Shown here one piece after another: positions 41,075-50,277 of a stretch of DNA of 64,000 bases. This stretch comes from Mediterraneibacter agrestimuris. GTDB taxonomy: Bacteria > Bacillota > Clostridia > Lachnospirales > Lachnospiraceae. The notes under the pieces were generated by a model. It searched no databases. It was not told the DNA's origin and saw only the letters and a program-made list of their open reading frames with translations. Position 1 is the stretch's first letter. Every line of letters begins with the position of its first letter. The translations under genes and the position numbers were made by a program. The stretch spans positions 32,085 to 96,084 of the forward strand of contig NZ_CALPDG010000011.1 in the NCBI RefSeq assembly GCF_943193195.1, in the 5' to 3' direction.

Positions 41075-43240
41075 TCATTCCTCATTATTACTCCCTTCTT
41101 TTTCACAATATAAATTTAGTCTGTGTAACGCCCTTGTACAGGCAACATACAAAAGATTTTTATCATCTTCTGTATTGTAGTTTTGTTTGTCCGCATCACA
41201 GATCAAAACAGCATCAAATTCTAAACCTTTAGACATGTATACTGGTATAACAAACACCCCCTGTAAATCTGATATGCTGCCGTTTCTTATTAATTGAATA
41301 TCCAGTCTATGTTTTATTCTCTCATATAAGCGGATGGAATTGCTTTCGGTTTTGCATATTAAACCTATTGACTGAAACCCTTTTTTCTGACAAATTTCCA
41401 CTTCTTTTACAATCTTGTCAATAAAGCGTTCAGGGTTATCATCTGTGAATACTGCCGGACTGTCCCCTTTACGGTTAAAACTTTTTATCTCTGGACTTTG
41501 TTCAATGAATTTTAAACTAAAATTCAAAATTTCATTTGTACAACGGAAACTTTTATTTAATGTGATAAGAGATGATTTTTTCTTATCCAATATTTTTTGA
41601 ATTTGCCCGTATAGAGACATATTCTCTTTCTTTGCAATAGTTTGATTCATATCTCCTAAAACTGTAAATTTTGCTTTTGAAAATAATAAACCAAAAATCT
41701 CATATTGAAGCGGATAATAATCCTGTGCTTCATCGATAACAACCTGCCTGATACTTTTATATACAGTGGTTCCATATATCTTTAAATGCAAATACGTGAT
41801 TGCTATTGCATCATCATAATGCAGACAGCCTGTTTTCAGATTTTCCCTTGTGGATCTCCATATTTCCTTTATACTTTCCGAAGGCTTATCATTTTGAATC
41901 AGAGTGTAAAAATAGTCTTCATTATCAAATAAAATCTGGTATATTTTAACAACATCTATCTTAATAAATTTCTGGATTTCTTGCTGCACCAGATTTTTTT
42001 CTGTTTTAAATCCCCGTCCCTTTCCTGTGCCGAATATCGATTCTAAAACATAATCTTCTAACTGCTCTAATTTTATACCCAGCGGTGTTTCCGCCCTTCC
42101 TGTGATTTTATCCTTTAACGTTTGTTTTTTTACAACACATTTTCCTTCATAATATATATCATCAAATTCAATCCATCGATATGGAATGTCATAAAGAAAC
42201 CGGTCCAGCATTTCCTTAAAGAGAGTCGATGTTTTAAATTCAATACTGTTTTTATGAACTTCTTTAAATTGTGAATGGGTAATTATTGTTTCTAAAAACT
42301 CATTTCTTGACTGAATTTTTCTGCCCTTAAGTATTGTATCAAGCATATCTTCAAATACGACAGAAACAACATTTTCTTCACCCAGTTCTGGTAAGACATC
42401 GGAAATATACTGCTCAAAAATTGTGTTAGGAGAAATAATCATTATATTATTTGCGGACAACTTTTTCTCTAATCCCTGATACATCAGATACGCCGCCCGG
42501 TGAAGCGCTATAGATGTTTTGCCGCTTCCCGCCACTCCCTGAACCATTAACAGATCATTTTCCATATCCCTGATCACAACGTCCTGCTCCTGTTGTATGG
42601 TTTCAATTATCGCTTTCATTTTTGCAGTCGTATTCTGTGACAGCAGTTGCCTCAAAAATTCATCAACGATCTGCACATCAGCATCAAAAAAGTATTCCAG
42701 TGTTCCGTTCTTTATTTCGTATTGTCGTTTTAAACCAAGTTTACCTGTCACACGTCCGCATGGAGCATCATAAAATGCTTCTCCCGGCATAAAACGGTAA
42801 AAAATACTTGCAATCGGAGATCTCCAATCATAAACGTACATTTCCTGGCGATCATTTTTCTTTAATGAAGATTGCCCGATATATATTTTTTCAAAATCCT
42901 CCTCATCTTCAAACTTAAAATCAATCCTTGCGAAATAAGGCGACTTTATCATATTTTGCAGCAAAAATATCTTATGTTCCTCTTCTTCGTAATCAATAAT
43001 ATTGTCTGTTACAGGGTTCATGTACTGGTTTAATTCAACCAGTGCCTCAAATCCGTCCGAATTATATAGACTTGTAATTCCATGTACTGTATTTTCACGA
43101 GCTTCTTTTTTTGCCTCAATAATTTTCGCTTTCTTTTTCTCAGCCATATCTTTCGCCCGTTTTAATTGCTCCCCGGCTAAAGCTACTGTCTGTTTTAACC
43201 TTTCTTCCTCATATTTTTTCTCGGATTGATTATTTCCCAT
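41075..43240 (-). CDS. helD: HelD-like UvrD/Rep-family ATPase (RNA polymerase recycling factor)
   Basis: 721-residue superfamily 1 protein that removes RNA polymerase from stalled or non-specific complexes, by analogy with B. subtilis HelD. The N-terminus is a lysine/glutamate-rich coiled coil (EERLKQTVALAGEQLKRAKD) that would enter the polymerase secondary channel. Walker A is GVAGSGKTSIALHRAAYL, motif II VVIDEAQDYYPLQYEI, and the C-terminal block VYMSKGLEFDAVLI with LYVACTRALHRL. It stands alone after a structured intergenic region (43327-43400). An AGGGAGGAG Shine-Dalgarno sequence supports the ATG. Confidence 0.9.
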   Translation of the reverse strand: MGNNQSEKKYEEERLKQTVALAGEQLKRAKDMAEKKKAKIIEAKKEARENTVHGITSLYNSDGFEALVELNQYMNPVTDNIIDYEEEEHKIFLLQNMIKSPYFARIDFKFEDEEDFEKIYIGQSSLKKNDRQEMYVYDWRSPIASIFYRFMPGEAFYDAPCGRVTGKLGLKRQYEIKNGTLEYFFDADVQIVDEFLRQLLSQNTTAKMKAIIETIQQEQDVVIRDMENDLLMVQGVAGSGKTSIALHRAAYLMYQGLEKKLSANNIMIISPNTIFEQYISDVLPELGEENVVSVVFEDMLDTILKGRKIQSRNEFLETIITHSQFKEVHKNSIEFKTSTLFKEMLDRFLYDIPYRWIEFDDIYYEGKCVVKKQTLKDKITGRAETPLGIKLEQLEDYVLESIFGTGKGRGFKTEKNLVQQEIQKFIKIDVVKIYQILFDNEDYFYTLIQNDKPSESIKEIWRSTRENLKTGCLHYDDAIAITYLHLKIYGTTVYKSIRQVVIDEAQDYYPLQYEIFGLLFSKAKFTVLGDMNQTIAKKENMSLYGQIQKILDKKKSSLITLNKSFRCTNEILNFSLKFIEQSPEIKSFNRKGDSPAVFTDDNPERFIDKIVKEVEICQKKGFQSIGLICKTESNSIRLYERIKHRLDIQLIRNGSISDLQGVFVIPVYMSKGLEFDAVLICDADKQNYNTEDDKNLLYVACTRALHRLNLYCEKEGSNNEE

Positions 43241-43326
43241 AATAATATACTCCTCCCTGATAAAAAATAAACTGTGTACTTGGATCTGCGTATTTACTGC
43301 ACTAACCGTAAGAAACCATACAACTG

Positions 43327-43400
43327 CTGGAAAAATCCATCGCCCAAAGCGATTTTACACGGGTTTTTACAGATTACCGCGAACAGAGCGGGCAGCAATC
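43327..43400. other. Structured intergenic element (two hairpins) upstream of HelD gene
   Basis: CTGGAAAAATCC (43327-43338) pairs with GGGTTTTTACAG (43361-43372) around an inner stem ATCGC/GCGAT. A second hairpin GATT...CCGC/GCGG...AATC lies at 43372-43400. Only one copy exists in this window, and it may be a further dispersed repeat. The gap 43241-43467 holds no gene. Confidence 0.6.
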
Positions 43401-43467
43401 CTAAGTTAGTTTAGCACACATTAATCCACATATACAGCCTTGTAATCATGGAGTCTGCATGGTAATA

Positions 43468-44160
43468 TTATAGTGGGAAGAGGATTTCATATACCTCATG
43501 CAAATCTGTTATTTCGTAATCTATTTTATATTCCTCTGCCGCTTTTTTCTTTCCCGGATTATACCAGCATGTAATGATTCCGGCATTGTTGCCTCCCTTG
43601 ATATCACTGGTCAGGGAATCTCCGACAATCAGTATCTGCTTCTTATCGACCTCCCCAAAAGCCTCAAACACCTTATCAAAAAATCCTATATTTGGTTTTT
43701 CGGTTCCAAGCTCTTCAGATAAAAAAATACCGTCCATCACTTCTCCGATTCCTGACAGGCGCAGCTTTTTTGTCTGTGCAGCCACGGTTCCATTAGAGAC
43801 TACATATTGCTTTACTTTCCCCTGAAGAGATCTGATAATATCCAGACTGTCGTCACAATACACAATCGTATCACCCAGACGAAGCTGATATTTCTCATTG
43901 AATTCTTGCGCTATTGATATGTCAATTCCTTCTTCTTCAAAAAATTCTATAAAACGTCCTACCAGCACTTCCCGCTTTGTAATTTCTCCGCGCTCCAGCC
44001 GTTCCCAATATTTCCTGTTAATTTGGGAATAACGCTGAATTCTCTCGTCTGAACATTCCCCTAATCCATATTCCTTAAACAGAGCTTTCATCGCTGCCTT
44101 TTCTGCAGCAATAAAATTCAATAAAGTTCCGTCAACATCCCATAATATTGTTGTAATCAT
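43468..44160 (-). CDS. YjjG family noncanonical pyrimidine nucleotidase (HAD superfamily)
   Basis: 230-residue HAD phosphatase. The catalytic motif WDVDGTLLNF places the nucleophile and acid at D8 and D10. Motif II is in YVVSNGTV, motif III lysine in GTEKPNIGFF, and motif IV in ILIVGDSLTSDIKGG. The helical cap between residues 15 and 90 is of the YjjG/YfnB type, which removes phosphate from non-canonical pyrimidine nucleotides such as 5-FdUMP. It overlaps the HD-domain gene by four bases, suggesting a nucleotide-cleaning pair. Confidence 0.9.
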   Translation of the reverse strand: MITTILWDVDGTLLNFIAAEKAAMKALFKEYGLGECSDERIQRYSQINRKYWERLERGEITKREVLVGRFIEFFEEEGIDISIAQEFNEKYQLRLGDTIVYCDDSLDIIRSLQGKVKQYVVSNGTVAAQTKKLRLSGIGEVMDGIFLSEELGTEKPNIGFFDKVFEAFGEVDKKQILIVGDSLTSDIKGGNNAGIITCWYNPGKKKAAEEYKIDYEITDLHEVYEILFPL

Positions 44161-44741
44161 TTTAAATTCCCCTTTCGTATATGTTCCTGAAGAATCTCTT
44201 CTGTTACCTCAAACAGTTTCTTAGATCCCAACGCGGTTTTGCTCTGGCGCTTATATACATTTTCTGCGGTCACATCATGCTCTTTCCAGTCTCCGCCGTT
44301 ATTACTGTGATTCAAAAGCAAGGGCTGAAGATTGTCCATGGCACGCGCAAACTTCGCCTCCGGTGTCTGATATTCCTCAAATTCATCAAATAAAGCCGTT
44401 AATCCTAACTTTTGTTCCTCCGGCAAAATGGAAAAAATACGTTCCTTCGCCGCGTCTTCCCTTGCCTTCTGAGTCTGAAGCCCTTCTGTATCATATGCAT
44501 ATGTATCCCCTGCATCAATTTCTACAATATCATGAATCAGGCACATCAGCATAACCTTAGTGATATCCACCTCTTCATTGGCATATTCCCGCAGCAGATA
44601 TGCCATAATCGCAAGATGCCATGAATGCTCGGCATCATTTTCATTTCTGCCTTTCCCTGATAAATGTGTCTGTCTGAATATATTTTTCGCTTTATCAATT
44701 TCTAATGCAAATGCCAATTGCCTTTTCATACGCTCATCCAT
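44157..44741 (-). CDS. HD-domain phosphohydrolase (YfbR/HDDC2-like)
   Basis: About 194-residue HD-domain nucleotidase. Metal ligands are in NDAEHSWHLAIMAY and CLIHDIVEIDAGD (His-Asp). Members such as YfbR dephosphorylate deoxynucleoside 5'-monophosphates. I use the ATG at 44741, since AAAGGAGAAGG precedes it and the longer frame adds a basic leader. It is coupled to the YjjG-family gene by a four-base overlap. The promoter is probably 44796-44823. Confidence 0.88.
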   Translation of the reverse strand: MDERMKRQLAFALEIDKAKNIFRQTHLSGKGRNENDAEHSWHLAIMAYLLREYANEEVDITKVMLMCLIHDIVEIDAGDTYAYDTEGLQTQKAREDAAKERIFSILPEEQKLGLTALFDEFEEYQTPEAKFARAMDNLQPLLLNHSNNGGDWKEHDVTAENVYKRQSKTALGSKKLFEVTEEILQEHIRKGNLK

Positions 44742-44795
44742 TTTGCCTTCTCCTTTTCCATTCATAATCCTGTACAAGTTGTCACTTCTGGTTAT

Positions 44796-44823
44796 ATCAT
44801 ATGATGTTATTGTACCAAGTCAA
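44796..44823 (-). promoter_or_regulatory. Promoter of the HD-HAD nucleotidase pair
   Basis: Minus-strand TTGACT (44818-44823) and TATGAT (44796-44801) with a 16-base spacer, 55 bases before the HD gene. Confidence 0.6.
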
Positions 44824-44894
44824 CAGCACTAAGGCTAGTCCCGAATATATGATTTTAAGGAAGGTAAATTATGAATGTGCCGGGACACTTATAA

Positions 44895-44939
44895 AAGAAA
44901 AGTTATGCCTGGCACTCAGACCTAAGCATAACTTTTCTT
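44895..44939. terminator. Terminator after the small acidic protein gene
   Basis: AAGAAAAGTTATGC (44895-44908) and GCATAACTTTTCTT (44926-44939) form a perfect 14-bp stem with a 17-base loop, just past the stop of the minus-strand acidic protein gene. Confidence 0.8.
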
Positions 44940-44955
44940 ACTTTTCATTCATTTC

Positions 44956-45219
44956 TTAACCTTCCACGATCAGGTATTGTCCATTTGGAAGCGGAAATAC
45001 CTCGGATGCCTCCTCTAGTTCATCGGAACTCATAGAATCTACATCTGTTCCATTTTCTTCAAAATATTCCCGTACTTCATCCAGGGAATCTACCACAACT
45101 GCCATACAGTCCTCCAGAAATGCTTCTGCCTCTTCCAGACTCTCCGCCACCGGCTCGTCAAATAACTGTGACTGTTTCTTCAAAAAAGTCACCAAACACT
45201 CCTCACTGTACTCATTCAT
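44956..45219 (-). CDS. Small highly acidic protein of unknown function
   Basis: 87-residue protein with 25 acidic residues (D/E) and only three basic ones. It is mainly helical (ESLEEAEAFLEDCMAVV, DEVREYFEENG) with a short final strand NGQYLIVEG. No signal peptide or membrane segment is seen. Two bases separate it from the upstream HAD gene, so the two are co-transcribed. A ribosome-binding sequence GGGAGG lies before the ATG, inside or next to the end of that gene. I do not recognise the family. The acidity suggests an interaction partner for a basic protein, but that is only a guess. Confidence 0.75.
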   Translation of the reverse strand: MNEYSEECLVTFLKKQSQLFDEPVAESLEEAEAFLEDCMAVVVDSLDEVREYFEENGTDVDSMSSDELEEASEVFPLPNGQYLIVEG

Positions 45220-45220
45220 G

Positions 45221-45886
45221 TTACAAAACCTCCCTATTTATCAACTTCATAATCTCCTGAGGGGAATCTGCGATATTCTCTGCGCCTGCATCCTCCAGGA
45301 CACTTCGTTCCCGAAATCCCCATGCCACACCGATGGTAAGCATACCCGCCGCCAGTCCTGTTGCCACATCCACCTCCGAATCACCAATATATACTGTTTC
45401 TTCCGGTGAAGCGCCCAGCTCACTGGCAATCTGAAGTGCCGCCGTTGGATCCGGTTTTCTCGGCACATTGTCTTTCTGCCCCTGAATCCACTGAAATCTA
45501 TTCTTGCCGAAAATCTCTTCAACTACATGAACAGCCTGTCTATGGGGTTTATTTGACAATACTGCCAGTTCAATTCCTTTTCGGCTCATCTCTTCCAGCA
45601 TGGAGATCACTCCAGAATATGGTATTACATGATATGTGCAGTTTTCATCAAATATACGTCCATATCTCTCCATCGCCTCATCCATACGGCTTAAATGTTC
45701 TTTTCCAGATACAGACACCGCCTTTTCCATTAGAAAACGCGCGCCATTACCGACAAATGCCCGGCACTGTTCCTCTGTAATCTCTGGGAGATCCATCTCC
45801 TTCAGTGTTTCATTTACAGAAAAAGTCAAAGATTCCAATGTATCTGTCAATGTTCCGTCCAAATCAAATATGCAGGCCTTATACAT
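45221..45886 (-). CDS. HAD family hydrolase, phosphoglycolate phosphatase-like
   Basis: About 221-residue HAD phosphatase. The ATG at 45886 gives MYKACIFDLDGTLTDTLES with nucleophile D8 and acid D10, and GGATGGGAAG just upstream. The longer frame adds 19 residues with no family match. Motif II is AVLSNKPHRQAV, motif III lysine is in PRKPDPTAALQIA, and motif IV YIGDSEVDVATGLAAG. The helical cap (residues 18-80) resembles phosphoglycolate phosphatase (Gph), but specificity in this group is hard to assign. It is co-transcribed with the small acidic protein gene. Confidence 0.88.
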   Translation of the reverse strand: MYKACIFDLDGTLTDTLESLTFSVNETLKEMDLPEITEEQCRAFVGNGARFLMEKAVSVSGKEHLSRMDEAMERYGRIFDENCTYHVIPYSGVISMLEEMSRKGIELAVLSNKPHRQAVHVVEEIFGKNRFQWIQGQKDNVPRKPDPTAALQIASELGASPEETVYIGDSEVDVATGLAAGMLTIGVAWGFRERSVLEDAGAENIADSPQEIMKLINREVL

Positions 45887-46003
45887 CTCTTCCCATCCTT
45901 TTGTAAATATTTCTTTGATATACATATGATAGTATGAAGCCATAAAAATTTCAACAATAAATTTAACTGAAATCTATCTTTTTTTACCGATTAAAGGAAA
46001 ACA

Positions 46004-46786
46004 TCATTTTCCAAGCAGATACTGTCGCATGACCTTCAGCGCATTTTTCTCCAGCCGGCTGACTTGAGCTTGGGAAATGTCAATCTGTTCCGCTACTTCC
46101 ATCTGTGTCTTACCTTCAAAGAAACGAAGCTTGATAATGTAGCGTTCCCGTTCATTTAACCGTTCCATCGCCGCTTCCAGGGACAGTTCTTCAATCCAGT
46201 TTTCCTCCCTGTTCTTCTTATCACTAACCTGATCCATCACATACAAAGTATCCCCGCCATCACTGTAAACCGGCTCATACAGGCTTACCGGCGCCTGTAT
46301 TGCATCTAATGCAAATACAATATCTTCCTTAGCGATTCCAATCTCCTCAGCAATCTCCTGCACAGTCGGTTCCTTCATATGCTTCTTCATATATCCTTCC
46401 TTCGCATAAATTGCCTTATACGCCGTATCTCGAAGTGAACGGCTTACCCTGATGGAATTATTATCCCTCAGATATCTCCTGATTTCTCCAATAATCATAG
46501 GTACCGCATAGGTGGAGAACTTCACTTCCCGGCCCGGGTCAAAATTATCCACCGCTTTCATCAGCCCTACACAGCCAATTTGAAACAAATCATCAGCATT
46601 CTCATTACTATTTGCAAATCGCTTGATAACACTTAACACAAGCCGCAGATTTCCTTTAATGTACTCTTCCCTTGCCTCCTCATTTCCCTCCTTGATACGC
46701 ATAAGCAAAGCTTCCTTTTCTTCTTCTTTCAAAAGTGGAAGCTTCGCAGTATTTACTCCGCATATTTCAACCTTATTCAAAGCCAT
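46004..46786 (-). CDS. sigG: Forespore sporulation sigma factor SigG
   Basis: Late forespore sigma factor of 260 residues that transcribes spore-protective genes. The N-terminus MALNKVEICGVNTAKLPLL matches the conserved SigG start, which contains the Fin/CsfB and SpoIIAB contact region. Region 2 has LRLVLSVIKRFANSNENADDLFQIGCVGL (quoted in parts), region 3 the IRVSRSLRDTAYKA block, and region 4 ERYIIKLRFFEGKTQMEVAE. AGGAGG precedes the ATG. In most Clostridia it follows sigE directly; here two other genes intervene. Its upstream region might hold a SigF/SigG-type promoter but I could not confirm one. Confidence 0.96.
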   Translation of the reverse strand: MALNKVEICGVNTAKLPLLKEEEKEALLMRIKEGNEEAREEYIKGNLRLVLSVIKRFANSNENADDLFQIGCVGLMKAVDNFDPGREVKFSTYAVPMIIGEIRRYLRDNNSIRVSRSLRDTAYKAIYAKEGYMKKHMKEPTVQEIAEEIGIAKEDIVFALDAIQAPVSLYEPVYSDGGDTLYVMDQVSDKKNREENWIEELSLEAAMERLNERERYIIKLRFFEGKTQMEVAEQIDISQAQVSRLEKNALKVMRQYLLGK

Positions 46787-46930
46787 CGTTTCACATCCTC
46801 CTGCCAGATTATTTTGAATCTAGTAGAATTCTGCTCACTATCATTCCGGCTTATTCTATTCATCTATAAAATAAAAAAACTTTTATGCCTTGACATCACC
46901 TTCCCGCCTTTTCTCTGTCTAAATAAAAAG

Positions 46931-46965
46931 AAAACAGCTGAACCCATACGAAATCCAGCTGTTTT
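46931..46965 (-). terminator. Intrinsic terminator of the symporter gene
   Basis: AAAACAGCTG (46931-46940) and CAGCTGTTTT (46956-46965) pair over 10 bp and are followed on the minus strand by CTTTTTATTT. Confidence 0.8.
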
Positions 46966-46980
46966 TGTAGTATAAAATAT

Positions 46981-48507
46981 TTACTTTCCTACTGCTTTAT
47001 TAAACTCCTCGATAATCTCCCGCTCTGGTGCACCCGTTGCCAGACTTACAATCACATTCAGCGTAATCGCCACCAAAAATGCCGGAAGCAGTTCATAGAT
47101 ATCCCATGCGCCCCCCATCGGACGCACCAAATACTTCCAGACAAAAATCATGGTTCCGCCGGAGAGCATACTTACCATAGCGCCATAGCGGTTAGAACGT
47201 TTCCAGAACAACGCCAGAAGCATCACCGGACCAAATACAGCGCCAAATCCCGCCCATGCAAAGGAAACAATTCCGAACACAGAGCTGTTTGGGTCTATCG
47301 CCATGAGCACGCCCATTATAGAAATGACAACCACTGTAATTCTGGCAGCCACAAGAGACCATTTCTCATTCAAATTCAGGTGAAATACACCTTTTAACAA
47401 ATCCTCAGACACACTTGAAGATGCTGCCAACAACTGGGAATCTGCCGTAGACATGGTACATGCCAGAATTCCCGACATGATCAGCCCTGCAATAATCACA
47501 CCCACCGCACCAGTCTTGCTCATCAGTGTACCAACCATAATAATCAATTTTTCAGAATCCGCGCCTGTCAACGTATCAATAATTCCGTTCTCTGTCATAC
47601 TATGTCCCATCAAACCGATAAAAATCGCAACACCCATAGAAATCACAACCCATACAGATGCAATCCTTCTGGAAATCTTCACTTCGTTTTCATCTCGGAT
47701 CGCCATGAAGCGAAGAAGCACATGAGGCATACCAAAATATCCCAGCCCCCATGCAAGCATGGACGCTATCTTGATTGTTCCGTATTCTGCAGCCGCTCCG
47801 TCTACATAGCTCTGTGTCAGGGACAGATAACCTGGCAGTTCTCCTGCATCATTCATCACTACATCTGCTCCGCCTACCGTACTGATACCAAACAATACCA
47901 CACAAATCAGCGCACCAGTCATAACAATACTCTGGATCAGATCCGTCATACTTGCCGCAGAGAAACCTCCAAGCGTCGTGTATGCCACAATAACAATGGC
48001 ACTCACAACCATCGCCTGTGCATATGGTACATGAAACAATGTCGAAAACAACTTTCCGCATGCTGCAAATCCAGAAGCCGTATATGGAATGAAAAAGATT
48101 ACGATAAAAATTGCAGAAATTGCCACTAACAGTTTACTTTTATCTCTGTAACGATTGGAAAAAAATCCTGGAATCGTAATGGAATTGTTGGAAATCTCTG
48201 TATATCTTCTCAGTCTCTTTGCCACGATCAGCCAGTTCAAATAAGTTCCGATTGCCAGTCCGATTGCTGTCCATGCAGCATCCGCCACACCTGTCAGATA
48301 TGCCACCCCCGGAAGTCCCATCAAAAGCCAGCTGCTCATATCAGAAGCCTCTGCACTCATCGCTGTTACGAATGGTCCAAGCCCGCGTCCGCCAAGATAA
48401 TAATCTCCGGCAGAACTGTTTTTCTTCATGTAATATACTCCGATTGCCACCATTCCCAACAGATAAATGATGATAACTCCAAAAATTCCCCACGTTCTAC
48501 TATCCAT
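46981..48507 (-). CDS. putP: Sodium/solute symporter, PutP-like
   Basis: 508-residue integral membrane symporter of the SSS family, probably sodium/proline. It shows about 13 hydrophobic segments. Family motifs include EASDMSSWLLMGLPGVAYL, followed by IGLAIGTYLNWLIVAKRLR and later AGLIMSGILACTMSTADSQLLAASSSVSEDLL (parts of the sodium-site helices). In PutP the equivalent serines and the GLPG loop contact sodium and substrate. It lies between sigG and the metallo-beta-lactamase gene with its own terminator. Whether it has a sporulation link cannot be told. Confidence 0.93.
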   Translation of the reverse strand: MDSRTWGIFGVIIIYLLGMVAIGVYYMKKNSSAGDYYLGGRGLGPFVTAMSAEASDMSSWLLMGLPGVAYLTGVADAAWTAIGLAIGTYLNWLIVAKRLRRYTEISNNSITIPGFFSNRYRDKSKLLVAISAIFIVIFFIPYTASGFAACGKLFSTLFHVPYAQAMVVSAIVIVAYTTLGGFSAASMTDLIQSIVMTGALICVVLFGISTVGGADVVMNDAGELPGYLSLTQSYVDGAAAEYGTIKIASMLAWGLGYFGMPHVLLRFMAIRDENEVKISRRIASVWVVISMGVAIFIGLMGHSMTENGIIDTLTGADSEKLIIMVGTLMSKTGAVGVIIAGLIMSGILACTMSTADSQLLAASSSVSEDLLKGVFHLNLNEKWSLVAARITVVVISIMGVLMAIDPNSSVFGIVSFAWAGFGAVFGPVMLLALFWKRSNRYGAMVSMLSGGTMIFVWKYLVRPMGGAWDIYELLPAFLVAITLNVIVSLATGAPEREIIEEFNKAVGK

Positions 48508-48593
48508 TTGTCTCTCTTTTCCTCGCCTTTCTCTAATTCCTGTAATTCAAATCAGTCTGTTTTGACCGTTTTATCCTATACCGGCATACTCTT

Positions 48594-50216
48594 TTAGTCC
48601 CATCTGCCCCACTTATCACATAAATGGTTAATCTGTGACTCAAATCTGGCTTTGTCTTTATTTGCCAGACCTTCATTCTTATAAATAATATCAAGCAGCC
48701 GTCTGCCTGCCGCCAGAAGACGCTCGAATGCCGCATCTGCCTTCTTCTGGGAAGCTTTTTTTGCTTTCACCGGAATCTTAACGCCTGCCGTCAGAATCTC
48801 ATTTTCTGCCAAATCCACTTCTCCGCTTGGATACGGCGCAAATGCCGGATACCCAAACCTCTCTTCTACAGTGGCTGCAAACTGGTCCGTCACATCATCC
48901 TCACCATGTACGACAAAGACATGCTGGACCGGCGTCTCAAATCCCTCCAGCCATCTCAGCAGACCATCCATATCTGCATGACCGCTGACTCCGCGCAGAC
49001 TTTCTATCCTGGCACGCACTTCTATAGGCTCGCCGAACAGTCTCACACTCTTTTCTCCTTCAATCAGCCGGCGTCCAAGTGTTCCTGCTGCCTGATAACC
49101 AACAAACAGAATCGTACATTCTTCTCTCCACAGATTGTGTTTCAGATGATGTCTGATACGGCCCGCATCACACATACCGGAGGCAGAAATTATCACCTTC
49201 GGTTTTTCTTTAAAATTAATCATCTTAGAATCTTCGCTTGTTGTAGAAATCTTCAGTCCCGGAAATACAAGCGGATTGATTCCCGCACTGACAAGCTTCA
49301 GTGCAGCTTCATCAAAGCATCCCCTCATATTCTTTGTAAATGCTTTCGTTGCTTCTATGGCAAGCGGACTGTCCAGATATACTTCAAAATCCGGATATTC
49401 GCTAAGCAGATTCTGCTCCTTGATCTCACGTATAAAATATAACAACTCCTGTGTTCTTCCTACTGCAAAAGAAGGAATGACCACATTGCCTCCCCGTGCA
49501 AACGTCTCCCGGAGTACTTTCGTGAAATCACCTACATAATCGATCTTTTCCCCAGTATTGTGCAGCCGGTTGCCATAAGTCGACTCAATAACTACATAAT
49601 CTGCTTCCTTTGTCTGCTGCGGATCCTTGATGATCGGCTGATTGCTGTTACCCACGTCTCCGGAAAACACAATCTTTTTATGTACATCCCCCTCGGTCAG
49701 CCAGATTTCAATACTTGCTGAACCAAGCAAATGCCCCACATCTGTAAACCGGATGTCCACACCTTCACAAAGTGTAATCCGCACCCCGTACTGGCAAGGA
49801 TGGAACAATTCAATTGCATCCAATGCATCCTGCATCACATATTCCGGCTCGAATTCCGGTATGCCGGCACGCCGGCCCTTACGGTTACGCCATTCTGCTT
49901 CAAATTCCTGAATGTGCGCACTGTCCCGAAGCATAATGTTACACAGGTCTGAAGTGGCAAATGTGGTGACAATCTCTCCTTTGAATCCATTCTTTACCAG
50001 CTTTGGAACCATACCTGAATGATCAATATGTGCATGTGTTAAAAGTACATAATCCACATCGGTCTCTGGAATCGGCAGTCCTGGATTCTCATACAGATTA
50101 GGTCCCTGTTCCATTCCGCAGTCTACCAAAATATTCTTGCCCGCTGCCTGTAGTAAGTGACAGCTTCCGGTAACCTCATGTGCTGCTCCAACAAATGTCA
50201 GTTTCAACTTATCCAC
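48594..50216 (-). CDS. MBL-fold hydrolase with RNA specificity (CPSF/beta-CASP) domain
   Basis: 540-residue beta-CASP ribonuclease-type protein. The metallo-beta-lactamase motif is LLTHAHIDHSGMVPKL (HxHxDH), with further ligands in FTDVGHLLGSASIEIW and FSGDVGNSNQP. The beta-CASP domain (residues about 220-400) ends in SASGMCDAGRIRHHLKHNLW, and the RMMBL part contains SGHADMDGLLRWL and VHGEDDV. It resembles KH-less archaeal-type CPSF homologues and may act as an RNA endo- or exonuclease. It has its own promoter within a few bases of the sigE stop. Confidence 0.92.
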   Translation of the reverse strand: MDKLKLTFVGAAHEVTGSCHLLQAAGKNILVDCGMEQGPNLYENPGLPIPETDVDYVLLTHAHIDHSGMVPKLVKNGFKGEIVTTFATSDLCNIMLRDSAHIQEFEAEWRNRKGRRAGIPEFEPEYVMQDALDAIELFHPCQYGVRITLCEGVDIRFTDVGHLLGSASIEIWLTEGDVHKKIVFSGDVGNSNQPIIKDPQQTKEADYVVIESTYGNRLHNTGEKIDYVGDFTKVLRETFARGGNVVIPSFAVGRTQELLYFIREIKEQNLLSEYPDFEVYLDSPLAIEATKAFTKNMRGCFDEAALKLVSAGINPLVFPGLKISTTSEDSKMINFKEKPKVIISASGMCDAGRIRHHLKHNLWREECTILFVGYQAAGTLGRRLIEGEKSVRLFGEPIEVRARIESLRGVSGHADMDGLLRWLEGFETPVQHVFVVHGEDDVTDQFAATVEERFGYPAFAPYPSGEVDLAENEILTAGVKIPVKAKKASQKKADAAFERLLAAGRRLLDIIYKNEGLANKDKARFESQINHLCDKWGRWD

Positions 50217-50242
50217 CAGCCTTTCTTTATAAGATAAAGTTA

Positions 50243-50271
50243 ATTATACCACTTTACCCCACTGCCGTAAA
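50243..50271 (-). promoter_or_regulatory. Promoter of the beta-CASP hydrolase gene
   Basis: Minus-strand TTTACG (50266-50271) and TATAAT (50243-50248) with a 17-base spacer lie 27 bases before the start, directly after the sigE stop codon. Confidence 0.55.
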
Positions 50272-50277
50272 GAAAAA

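Noticed and set aside
44850..44895. Tiny plus-strand frame with AAGGAAGG before an ATG
   Set aside because: It encodes only seven residues (MNVPGHL) beside a terminator; there is no support for a real peptide or leader.
46787..46930. SigF/SigG-type promoter for sigG
   Set aside because: Only loose matches to the -35 and -10 consensus with wrong spacing were seen, so it is not reported as a feature.
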